A stretch of 64,000 nt of DNA from NCBI GenBank assembly GCA_947501215.1, contig CANMUS010000007.1, forward strand, positions 1 to 64,000, read 5' to 3'. The DNA comes from an uncultured Erythrobacter sp. (GTDB lineage: Bacteria > Pseudomonadota > Alphaproteobacteria > Sphingomonadales > Sphingomonadaceae). A program made the position numbers and the translations under genes. The notes under the pieces were generated by a model, which did not search any database, had not been told where the DNA came from, and worked only from the letters and a program-made list of their open reading frames with translations. Every line of letters starts with the position of its first letter. The first letter of the stretch is position 1. This document shows positions 44,785 to 53,401 of the stretch, in pieces.

Positions 44785-47700
44785 TTACTCAACGGATGGC
44801 AGGGCAAAGCTTTCCTGCCGCGCTGCAAACGCGCCCTTGTAGGCATCGAGGCGCGCGGGCGGCAAGGCGATCAGCTGCGGCGTCTGGGTATAGAGCACTG
44901 CGGCTTCGACCGCGCGCCCTGGGTAGATCATCTCCAGCGCAGCGACGTAGGCCGCCATCTGGCGCATCGTGCTGTCCGGGATTTCATCGAGGTCCGATGG
45001 TGGCCGCCGCGCGGTCTTGAAATCGACGACCGTCACTGTGTCGGCTGTCACCAGCAGTCGGTCGGCCGTGCCCATGACGACCTGCCCTTCTACCGTGGCA
45101 GCCAAGGGTATCTCGGCCAGCGCGTCCGGCCCGAAGATCGCGCCGAAGTTCGGGTGATCGAGTACCGACAGTGCCCGATCGAGCATCTCCTCGCGCGCCT
45201 CGGCATCGAAGTCGCCGCCCTGCCGTGCGAGCCATTCGCGCGCACGATCGGCGCGCTGGTCGGGCGCGACCTGCGGCATTCGTTCGAGCAGCGCGTGGAT
45301 CAGCGTGCCTCGGCGCGCCGCTTGTGCCGCATGATCGGGCGGCAGCGGCGGATCGCTTCCCTCCACTTCGCCGAGGCCCGAGGGCGAAAGGGGGCGTGGC
45401 GGGCGCGGTTCGGGGCCGACCGGCGTGGTTGCCCAGACCGGTAGTTGCGGGATGGCGTTTGTCGCGACTTTGGCACTCACCGGCACCGATGGCCCCAGTG
45501 CACCGATCTCCCAGCGTGCGCCCCAGATGTCGTCCTCAAGTCCCTCGTCCGCATCGAACAGGTCGCGCAGCCGAGCATACCAGCTATCCTCATGCGGCCC
45601 GTTCTTCGCATCGCGCGGGCCGAGCGATCCGCCGATGAAAAGCGCTTCCTCCGCGCGGGTCATCGCGACATAGAGCAGCCGCCAGTGCTCCTGCATCGCC
45701 TTAGCTGTTTCCTCCGCATCGACCTCGGCGACCGGCCCTACCTTCTCGTCTTTCGTTAGACCGGGCAGCGGAACGGCGCGAGCATCGTCCGCTCCTAACG
45801 GACGGTCTTCCAGCGCCAGTTCCCCTGCCGCATCGGGGCGGATGGCCGTATCGGCGAGGATCACGATCGGTGCTTGCAGACCCTTGGAGCCGTGCACGGT
45901 CATCACCCGCACCTGGTCCCCGCCCTCGCCTGCTTCGCGCTTCAACTCGCCGTCGCCCGCATCGAACCAGCGGATGAAGCCCTGCAGGCTGGCGACATGC
46001 GCGCTGGCATAGGCATTCGCGGCGTTGAGCAATTCGTCGATCGGATCGTTCGCCTCGCGGCCGAGCCTCGCGACAAGCCTGCGGCGGCCATCCATCGGCC
46101 CCACGAGTATCCAGTGCAGCAATTGCTGCGGACTGTCGAAGTCGGCGCGGCGCAGGATCTCGCGCAAGGACGCGACAGTTTCTTGCACCAGCGGCGCCTC
46201 GCTCTCGCGCAGATGCTCCCACAAACGCATCTTCGGCGGCCGGAAGCCGTGCTCCAGCAGGTCCTCCTGCGACCAGCCGATCAGCGGCGACACCAGCAGC
46301 GAGGCGAGCATCAAATCGTCGAGCGGCTGGGCTGCGAACCGGATCGCCGCCATCAAATCCTTTACCGCAAGCGGATTGCCCAAGCGCAGGCGATCGACGC
46401 CCGCCACCTGCACTTTATGGCGATAGAGCCGCGCCACAATCAGCGCGGCCAGCTCGCGCCGCTTCTGAACGAGGATCATGATGTCGCCCGCCGTGGCGCG
46501 GCGCGGCTCGTCCTTGGACAGGGTGAAGCCCGGGCCATCCTCGTCGAGCCATTGCCTGACCTGTCGCGCGATCTTGTCCGCCATCATGCGGTCGTGGCGG
46601 GCGAGCCAGCTATTGCCCTGCTCACCATCGTCCGCAGCGTCCTCCGCGACGCGCACGTCCTTCCACAGCGTCACCAGCCCTGGCTTGTCGCTGCCGACAT
46701 GCGGCTCGTCCGGTCGATCTAGGCCGAGACCATCATGCCCGATCGCATCGATGGCGCGATCCACGAAATCCAGCACCACGGCATTGGTGCGATAGCTGCG
46801 TTCCAGCCCGTATTTGCGTAGCGGAGACAGGTTTGGAGCGTCGCGCAGCGAGGATGCGGCCGCCACTGCAGTGTTGATGCGTTCTTCGAACCAGTCCCGT
46901 GCGCTGCGGAAATTCTCCGGGCTGGTGCCTTGGAAACCGAAGATCGCCTGTTTGTAGTCGCCGACCGTGAATATCGTGCGGACTGCGTTCCCGCGCGCAC
47001 CTTCGCCGGAGAAATAATCGTCCGTCAGCGCCTTGATGATCGCCCATTGCGCGCTGTTGGTGTCCTGCGCTTCGTCCACGAGGATATGGTCGAAGCTGCG
47101 GTCGAGCTTGTAGCGGATCCAGTCCGCCATATCGCTGCGCGAGAGAAGCTCGGCAGCCCGCGCAATCAAGTCGTCGAAATCGACCAGTCCCTCGCGCTGC
47201 TTGGCCTCCTGCCATTTGAGGGCAAAGGCCCGGCCCGCTTCAAGCTGCGGCGCGAGAAACCCCGCAAGATCGAACAGCGCCTTGCGTTCGCTTACCCGCC
47301 GGACCCCATCGACGACGCTGGCGATCAGCCCCGGATATGCCGGGTCGATCTTCTCGAGATTGGACAATCTGCTCGGCTCGCCCTTCTTCGTCAGCAGGGT
47401 CCCAAAAAACCCAACGATGGTCGCGAGCCGCTGGTCCAAACCAGCCGCCAACCAAGATGCGGCGAAGTCCGTATTCTTGAGCCCCGTCGGCGTTCCCCAC
47501 TCCGCATTGGCCCTGCTGCAAGCGAGCAGGTCTCCGACAGGAAATACTTCGTCGGAACAGGCGTCGGCAATCCAGGCTTCGTCGGCATCGCTCGGAACGC
47601 CGAGCAGCCGGCGCACGCGGGACTGCATCGGGGGCTGCCAGCTGCCCGGTCCTTCCCACAATTCCATGTGGCGCGCGCAGCGCATCAACCATGCGCGCAC

Positions 47701-48264
47701 GGCATCCGGACCCTTGCGCCGGCTCATCTCGCCTACCGCTTCGAGAATGCGGGGATCGCCCTCCTGCAAGAGGTCGTGCAGCACCTCGCGGCTCAGCAAA
47801 TCGCGCTCGCGGTCTTCCATCGGGCGCGATCCCGGCAGAAGCCCCGCCTCTCCCGGGAAGGCTGCGAGCAGATATTGCGCAAAAGCATGGATCGTATCGA
47901 TCCGCAGCCCGCCGCCCGGACAATCGAGCACGCGCGCGAACAGCGCACGGGCGCGCGATTGAGTCCCCGGATCGATCGGAGCGCCCAGATAGCCCAGCTC
48001 CTCGGCGAGCCTGACCGCATCCATCCGCACCCAGCGCGCCAGCACCGAATTGACGCGCACCGCCATCTCCGCCGCGCCAGCCTTGGTAAAGGTCAGGCAC
48101 AATATCTGCGACGGGTCCGCTCCCGGCTCCAGCAACAGGCGAAGCACGCGCGCGGAGAGGACCTGCGTTTTGCCGGTGCCCGCGCTGGCCGAGAGCCAGA
48201 CGCTGTCCTGCGGCTCGACCGCCGGGCGCTGCTTGCCCTGCAGGGGATAGACAATGCCGCTCAC
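44785..48264 (-). CDS. addA: AddA helicase-nuclease subunit
   Basis: About 1159 residues of the UvrD-like helicase-nuclease that processes double-strand breaks with AddB. Walker A is SASAGTGKTQVLSARVLRLL, Walker B is ILVDEAQDTNSAQW, and the C-terminal RecB-like nuclease motif is TVVDFKTARRPPSD. The start is a GTG at 48264 overlapping the addB stop (GTGA). The frame extends 11 codons further upstream, inside addB. Confidence 0.93.
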   Translation of the reverse strand: MSGIVYPLQGKQRPAVEPQDSVWLSASAGTGKTQVLSARVLRLLLEPGADPSQILCLTFTKAGAAEMAVRVNSVLARWVRMDAVRLAEELGYLGAPIDPGTQSRARALFARVLDCPGGGLRIDTIHAFAQYLLAAFPGEAGLLPGSRPMEDRERDLLSREVLHDLLQEGDPRILEAVGEMSRRKGPDAVRAWLMRCARHMELWEGPGSWQPPMQSRVRRLLGVPSDADEAWIADACSDEVFPVGDLLACSRANAEWGTPTGLKNTDFAASWLAAGLDQRLATIVGFFGTLLTKKGEPSRLSNLEKIDPAYPGLIASVVDGVRRVSERKALFDLAGFLAPQLEAGRAFALKWQEAKQREGLVDFDDLIARAAELLSRSDMADWIRYKLDRSFDHILVDEAQDTNSAQWAIIKALTDDYFSGEGARGNAVRTIFTVGDYKQAIFGFQGTSPENFRSARDWFEERINTAVAAASSLRDAPNLSPLRKYGLERSYRTNAVVLDFVDRAIDAIGHDGLGLDRPDEPHVGSDKPGLVTLWKDVRVAEDAADDGEQGNSWLARHDRMMADKIARQVRQWLDEDGPGFTLSKDEPRRATAGDIMILVQKRRELAALIVARLYRHKVQVAGVDRLRLGNPLAVKDLMAAIRFAAQPLDDLMLASLLVSPLIGWSQEDLLEHGFRPPKMRLWEHLRESEAPLVQETVASLREILRRADFDSPQQLLHWILVGPMDGRRRLVARLGREANDPIDELLNAANAYASAHVASLQGFIRWFDAGDGELKREAGEGGDQVRVMTVHGSKGLQAPIVILADTAIRPDAAGELALEDRPLGADDARAVPLPGLTKDEKVGPVAEVDAEETAKAMQEHWRLLYVAMTRAEEALFIGGSLGPRDAKNGPHEDSWYARLRDLFDADEGLEDDIWGARWEIGALGPSVPVSAKVATNAIPQLPVWATTPVGPEPRPPRPLSPSGLGEVEGSDPPLPPDHAAQAARRGTLIHALLERMPQVAPDQRADRAREWLARQGGDFDAEAREEMLDRALSVLDHPNFGAIFGPDALAEIPLAATVEGQVVMGTADRLLVTADTVTVVDFKTARRPPSDLDEIPDSTMRQMAAYVAALEMIYPGRAVEAAVLYTQTPQLIALPPARLDAYKGAFAARQESFALPSVE

Positions 48265-51200
48265 GCCGCGCCCTCCCCGTCCTGCGTCGCGATCCACTCA
48301 TCGAGGCGCATCAACTGGTCGTAAGTATCATAGGCCGGATAATCGGGGTTTTCGCGCGCCGTGAAGGGATCGGAGCCCTTGACGAAGCGCCCAATCGCTT
48401 CGGACAGCTTCGCAGCGGTCAGCGGTAGGAACTCCTCTGGCGGCACACCGCTGCGCTTGTTGCCCACCTTCAGCGGCACTTCGACATAGCCGAAACCATG
48501 CGCGTTCTCGCCCTTGGCTTTGCCCAGCGACCAGTATTCGTAGCTCTCCGGATCGCCCGCAAGGCCTTCGAACCCGCCACGTTCTGCAATCAGGCCGAGT
48601 ATGCCGAGTTGCAGCGCGAAGCCCCGCTCGACCATGGCAGCGCTGGGCGGTGAACTGGTCTTGTAATCGACGATGGCGAGGCCGCCATCGGGCAGCCTGT
48701 CGATCCGGTCCGCCCGGCCATGGACGCGGACATCGTCGTAGGTCATCGCGCCCTTCTTCTCGACCGCCAGCACCTTGCGTTCCGGGGCTGCATCGACCTG
48801 CTCCTCTATCCAGCGCAGCGCTGCCTCCAGCCGCGGTTGCCATAGCCTGCGCGTCACGGGGTCGGCGCCCTCCTCTTCCAGCACCCTGTCCATGATGGGG
48901 GCCAGACGGGTGGACGGATCGCTCTCGCGGGCTTCGTGCCAGCGCTGGAGGACCAAGTGCGCGGCGTTGCCCTGCCACAGCGGCCCGGCTTCTGCATCGA
49001 GCGCGTCGAGGTCGCTCAATTGCAGTATTTTCTGCGCATAGAACTGGTACGGATCGCCGAGCAGGCGGTCGAGCGCGGTGGCCGAGATGTCGACATCGCG
49101 CTGCTCCGCAGTCGGTGTCGGCGCGGGCCGCGAGTGCGGTTCCATCGGCTCGGTCCGCCCCATCGCGCGCGCGAGTTCTACCATCCGACGTTCGCGATGA
49201 TCCTCCGCAAGGCTGCCGAGCAAGGCTTCGACCCGTAGGAGGAAGCGCGAAGGGATGGTCGGGCCGCTTTCGTCACGCTCGGCCCGACTCAGCACAACTT
49301 GCGGTGCGCCGAGAGCCCCGGCGAGATCGTGTGCGGACAGGCCGAGCCGGAAGTCGCCTCCGGGAACGCCGAGTCCGCGGAGCAAGGGCGGTGCCAGCAG
49401 CGAGTCCACGCTACCGCGAGGCGGCCAGCTACCTTCGTTTAGGCCTCCGCAGATGACGAGATCCGCGCGGTTCATGCGACTTTCGAGCAGGCCGAGTACC
49501 TGCACGCGGGCATGGCCGCCATAGGGTGGGCGCACCGCGACCTGTTCCATCGCATCGCGAAGGGCGACGGAAGCCTCCTTGCGCGCCAGCGTGAAATTCA
49601 CTTCGCGCGCATTGGCGCGCATATCTTCGACAAATTGGGCGAGCGAACGGCCGTCTTCGCGCGCCCACAGAACCTCGCCGCACAGCGCTTCTCCGGCGAG
49701 CACTAGCGCGTCGAGCAGATCGGCAAGCGCAACCTCATCCGGCAGGTCCAGCAAGGGGGCGACCACCGTCTCGACCTGCAACCACCAGTCAGCAACTTGC
49801 GGGTGGCTATTGGCAAGCTTCGCTACGATCTTGCGTACCGGTTCGAGACTGCCGGTCATACGGGGTCCGCGCAGTTCGCGCTCGACCCGGCGCAGCTGGC
49901 GCAGCCATGTCCCGCGCTCCATGTCGCCGCGAACGAGCGGGTGGCCGAGCAGCGCCATCAGCGGAACGGGCGCGGCATCCTCCGCCATTACCTCGGCGAG
50001 CAGCAGTAGCAGCCGGCCCGCCGCAGTCGCCGACAGCGGACGTCCCGCAGAATCGTCGGCTACGATGTTCCACCGTTCAAGATGATGGACGACCCGCCGC
50101 GCCAACCCGCGATCCGCAGTCACGACCGCCACACGGTGCTCAGGCGCATCGACTGCCTCACGCACCAGCAGCGCGATCGCCTGCGCCTCTTCCTCCGGGT
50201 TGGCCGTCGTCATCAGACGCACACCCGAGAGGCGTCGCTTCTCCGCCGGAAGATCGATCCAGCCCTTGCTAGCTTCTGGCGGCAGGAACAGCGAGCCGAT
50301 CGCATGGCTGCGCTCCGGCGGAGCGGCGGTCATGCCCTTGCGGTGCCACGGCTGCACCTCCTCGCGCCGGATCGCCATGCGATTGAGCAGCAATTTGAGG
50401 TGATATTGTGGGTGGGTGACCGCATCATCCTTCGCGAACGGCGTGTCTCCCGGCTCGGGCGCGGCACCAGCCCTGCCCAGTTCCTCCCACGTCGCCTGAT
50501 CCATCGTCAGATCGAAATCGGGAAGGATTACCGCTCCGTGCGGCATATGGGCAATCACCCGCAGCAGGTTTGCGAGCGACGGGGCTGCGCTGGTCACACC
50601 TGCGGCGATCACCGGCGTGGCGGGCGGTTCCCTGCGCCACGAAAGAGCAGCGTGGTCGAACAGGCGGTTCCGCCGCGCGGCCTGATCGAGCATGCCCAAC
50701 GCGTCCAGTTCGGCGAGCCATCTTGCCTGCACGGTCGCGAAAAGACGCAGGCTGTCCTGCCAATGCGAGGCGAGCGAGCCGAACAGGTCAAGCACCTGGT
50801 CGCCGACCAGCTCCTCCGGACCGACCCCTTCGACCATCAGCCGGTACATGGTCGATGCAGCCTCCCGCGCGAGGCGCAGGAGGCCCGCGCCGCCCGGGGC
50901 CTTTTCGCCCAGTTCCTGACCGATCAGCTGCGCCAATCGGAACAGCCGCCGCTGCGGATCGATCGCCGGGGGAATGTCGCTCGCGCCGAGCGGATCGAGC
51001 AGCGGGCCGAGCGTCTCGTCGAGGTCGAGATCGCCGATGATCGCCATGCGCGGCATCAGCAGGCCGCTCTCGCCAGCATCACCCGCGTGGCGGATGAACG
51101 CCTCCGAGATCGTGCGGCGCGCCCGGTTGCTCGGGAGGAGCAGCGTAAGGCGCGCGAGACCGAAGTCCGGCTCGCGATAGCGCGGCACAAGGCCTGCCAC

Positions 51201-51266
51201 GAGGGCATCGGCAAAACCGCGGTGTGCGGCGATGGAATAGATGCTGGGTTCGGGGCGCTCAGCCAC
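48261..51266 (-). CDS. addB: AddB nuclease subunit
   Basis: About 1001 residues, the inactive-helicase/nuclease partner of AddA that recognises recombination signals and cuts the 5' strand. The C-terminal nuclease motif GLAIVDYKTSSPPSAAM is intact. The N-terminal region PSIYSIAAHRGFADALV begins the protein; the start is taken at a GTG at 51266, overlapping murU by 8 nt. The extreme N-terminal extension in the open frame is the murU antisense shadow. Confidence 0.9.
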   Translation of the reverse strand: MAERPEPSIYSIAAHRGFADALVAGLVPRYREPDFGLARLTLLLPSNRARRTISEAFIRHAGDAGESGLLMPRMAIIGDLDLDETLGPLLDPLGASDIPPAIDPQRRLFRLAQLIGQELGEKAPGGAGLLRLAREAASTMYRLMVEGVGPEELVGDQVLDLFGSLASHWQDSLRLFATVQARWLAELDALGMLDQAARRNRLFDHAALSWRREPPATPVIAAGVTSAAPSLANLLRVIAHMPHGAVILPDFDLTMDQATWEELGRAGAAPEPGDTPFAKDDAVTHPQYHLKLLLNRMAIRREEVQPWHRKGMTAAPPERSHAIGSLFLPPEASKGWIDLPAEKRRLSGVRLMTTANPEEEAQAIALLVREAVDAPEHRVAVVTADRGLARRVVHHLERWNIVADDSAGRPLSATAAGRLLLLLAEVMAEDAAPVPLMALLGHPLVRGDMERGTWLRQLRRVERELRGPRMTGSLEPVRKIVAKLANSHPQVADWWLQVETVVAPLLDLPDEVALADLLDALVLAGEALCGEVLWAREDGRSLAQFVEDMRANAREVNFTLARKEASVALRDAMEQVAVRPPYGGHARVQVLGLLESRMNRADLVICGGLNEGSWPPRGSVDSLLAPPLLRGLGVPGGDFRLGLSAHDLAGALGAPQVVLSRAERDESGPTIPSRFLLRVEALLGSLAEDHRERRMVELARAMGRTEPMEPHSRPAPTPTAEQRDVDISATALDRLLGDPYQFYAQKILQLSDLDALDAEAGPLWQGNAAHLVLQRWHEARESDPSTRLAPIMDRVLEEEGADPVTRRLWQPRLEAALRWIEEQVDAAPERKVLAVEKKGAMTYDDVRVHGRADRIDRLPDGGLAIVDYKTSSPPSAAMVERGFALQLGILGLIAERGGFEGLAGDPESYEYWSLGKAKGENAHGFGYVEVPLKVGNKRSGVPPEEFLPLTAAKLSEAIGRFVKGSDPFTARENPDYPAYDTYDQLMRLDEWIATQDGEGAA

Positions 51267-51981
51267 CCCGCAGCGCTTCCTCGGTCGGCGCGATGTGCTG
51301 CGGCGTGCCGACTTCGTACCATTCGCCGGTGAAGGCGAGGCCGAACAGCCGCCCTTCCCCGATCGCCCGATCCCACAGGATATTGGTCGAAAACTTGCCT
51401 TCGGGCGCATCGCGGAGCAGACGGTGCGACACGACCTGTATGCCGGTGTAGATGAAGGGCGCGATCCGCTCCGGCTGCTTGCGGGTCAGCCGCCCAGCGG
51501 CATCCATATAGAAGTCGCCCGTGCCGTCGAAATTGAAGGCCCGGACGTGGCTCACCACTAGTAGCAGCGCGTCCATCTGCTCGGGATCCCAGCGCGCCGA
51601 AAGCTCGGCAAAAGCGTTACGCGGGCCGTCGAGCCATATACTGTCGGCATTGCAGGCGAAGAAGGGGTCGGGCAGCTGGCCGGCGGCCTGAGCCTTCACC
51701 ATGCCGCCGCCGGTTTCAAGCAATTGCTCGCGCTCGTCGGAGAAGCTGATCGCCGGCGCCTCGCGCGGCCCGACATGCGCCTCGATCGCATCGGCGAGAT
51801 AGTGGACATTGACCAGCGCCTTTTCGATCCCCGCGTCCTCGATGCGGTCGAGCGCACGGTCGATCAGCGGCTTGCCTGCCACCCGCACGAGGGGTTTGGG
51901 CGTCGTGGCCGTCAGCGGGCGCATCCGCTTGCCGAGCCCGGCGGCCATGAGCATCGCGGTATCGGAGACGAGTTCGCTCAT
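51259..51981 (-). CDS. murU: Sugar-1-phosphate nucleotidyltransferase, probable MurU
   Basis: A 240-residue nucleotidyltransferase with the activation loop LMAAGLGKRMRPLTATTPK and GKPLIDRAL, followed by FACNADSIW with the metal Asp. In the cell-wall recycling pathway MurU makes UDP-MurNAc from MurNAc 1-phosphate and UTP. The adjacent AmgK-like kinase, which supplies that substrate, supports the name over the related mannose-1-phosphate guanylyltransferases. It overlaps amgK by ATGA and addB by 8 nt. Confidence 0.82.
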   Translation of the reverse strand: MSELVSDTAMLMAAGLGKRMRPLTATTPKPLVRVAGKPLIDRALDRIEDAGIEKALVNVHYLADAIEAHVGPREAPAISFSDEREQLLETGGGMVKAQAAGQLPDPFFACNADSIWLDGPRNAFAELSARWDPEQMDALLLVVSHVRAFNFDGTGDFYMDAAGRLTRKQPERIAPFIYTGIQVVSHRLLRDAPEGKFSTNILWDRAIGEGRLFGLAFTGEWYEVGTPQHIAPTEEALRGG

Positions 51982-52967
51982 GTTATCTGGCCGCCTCCGT
52001 TCTCGCGAAGCTCGGCCGGGATGTTCGCCGCGAACCACGCCGCGAGAGGTGCCGCGACCGGATGCGCGAGGTCGCGCTCCATCGCGTGCCATACGCGCGG
52101 GATCATCGCGAGATAGCGGGACTTTCCGTCGCGCTTGTAGAGGCGAGTGAAGATGCCGACGATCTTCGCATTCCGCTGCGCGCCGAGCCGCGCGTAGTCC
52201 GCCTCGAAATGCTCGCCAGGATCGGCTGCAGCGCGGTAGCGGCAGAGCATGTCGTGTTCGAGCTGCTGCGAGACGTCGCGGCGCGCATCCTGCAGCAGGC
52301 TGACGAGATCGTAAGCCGGATGCCCGACCAGCGCGTCTTGGAAATCGATCAGCCCCTGCTCGCCGCCGAGTGTGCCCGGCTCCAGCAGCATGATATTTTC
52401 AGCATGATAATCGCGCAGCACGGTGACGCCGGGGTCCTGCCGCGACAGCAATGGCTCCAGCACCTCGCGCCAGGCTGCGGTCCAGCCCTTCTGATCGACC
52501 TCGAGACCTGCGGCGGGGCAGTACCATTCGGTGAAGAGGTCGACCTCGCGTAAATAGCTCGCCATATCGTATGGCGGGAACGGCCCTGGCGGCAGCGTGT
52601 GCAGCGCGACCAGCGCCTCGATCGCACCGGCATAGATGCCGTGCTCGTCGTCGGGATGATCGTCGATCCATTCGCGCACGCGGTGATCGCCGAAATCCTC
52701 GGTCAACACCCATCCGGCGTCCGCATCCTGAAGATAGATTTCCGGCCCCCGCATCCCGTTTGCCGTGAGCCAGTCCGCGACATGCAGGAACGGTTTCGGA
52801 TCTTCCTCCGGTGGCGGCGCATGCATCAGCATCGCGCTGCGATCGCCCAGGCGGAGGCGGAAATAGCGGCGGAAACTGGCATCGCCGATGAGCGGGGCGA
52901 TCTCGGCCCCCTCCCATTCGGTATCGCCGAGAAATGCGTGAAGTCCGTGGGGTAGCGTTGCGCTCAT
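51978..52967 (-). CDS. amgK: Anomeric sugar kinase, probable AmgK
   Basis: A 329-residue aminoglycoside-phosphotransferase-fold kinase. The catalytic loop VLRDYHAENIMLL and metal motif LIDFQDALVGHPAYDLVSLL are intact, and IGDASFRRYFRLRL near the N-terminus is typical of AmgK-like proteins. It should phosphorylate MurNAc or GlcNAc at C1 in peptidoglycan recycling. The start at 52967 overlaps the tsaE stop by ATGA, and its own stop overlaps the murU start likewise. Together with murU it gives a fosfomycin-bypassing recycling route known from Pseudomonas. Confidence 0.85.
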   Translation of the reverse strand: MSATLPHGLHAFLGDTEWEGAEIAPLIGDASFRRYFRLRLGDRSAMLMHAPPPEEDPKPFLHVADWLTANGMRGPEIYLQDADAGWVLTEDFGDHRVREWIDDHPDDEHGIYAGAIEALVALHTLPPGPFPPYDMASYLREVDLFTEWYCPAAGLEVDQKGWTAAWREVLEPLLSRQDPGVTVLRDYHAENIMLLEPGTLGGEQGLIDFQDALVGHPAYDLVSLLQDARRDVSQQLEHDMLCRYRAAADPGEHFEADYARLGAQRNAKIVGIFTRLYKRDGKSRYLAMIPRVWHAMERDLAHPVAAPLAAWFAANIPAELRENGGGQIT

Positions 52968-53401
52968 GGCCAGCGGCTTTGCCAAGTCTCGCCTGCGGTT
53001 ACAACGGCTTCGCGCCCTTCGCCCACTTTTTCGAGCGCTACGGAAAGGCAGCCCGGCTCTTGGGCGAACCCGCCCGCATGATCGGGCCACTCCGCGATCA
53101 GTGCGGCACCGTCGCGGTAATCGTCGAGGCCCAACTCGTGCACTTCGTCCGGATGGCGGAGGCGGTAGAAATCGGCATGCACTATAGGCGGGTGCAAGCC
53201 GTCATAAGTCTCGATGATGGTGAAGGTCGGTGACGGCACTTCGCCCTGATGGCCGAGAGCGGCAATGATGGCGCGCGCCAGCGTCGTCTTTCCGGTGCCG
53301 AGATCGCCGGTCAGCGCGACGACATCGCCCGGCTGGAGCAAGCTTGCAATCCGCGCACCCAAGGCTTCCATCGCGGCGAGATCGGGTAAGGCAATCGTCA
53401 T
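52964..53401 (-). CDS. tsaE: tRNA t6A biosynthesis ATPase TsaE
   Basis: A 145-residue ATPase required with TsaB, TsaC and TsaD to make N6-threonylcarbamoyladenosine at position 37 of ANN-decoding tRNAs. Walker A is LTGDLGTGKTTLARAII, and SPTFTIIETYDG and HADFYRL are the conserved switch regions. It overlaps the divL-type kinase stop by ATGA and the amgK start by ATGA. Other tsa genes are not in the window. Confidence 0.94.
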   Translation of the reverse strand: MTIALPDLAAMEALGARIASLLQPGDVVALTGDLGTGKTTLARAIIAALGHQGEVPSPTFTIIETYDGLHPPIVHADFYRLRHPDEVHELGLDDYRDGAALIAEWPDHAGGFAQEPGCLSVALEKVGEGREAVVTAGETWQSRWP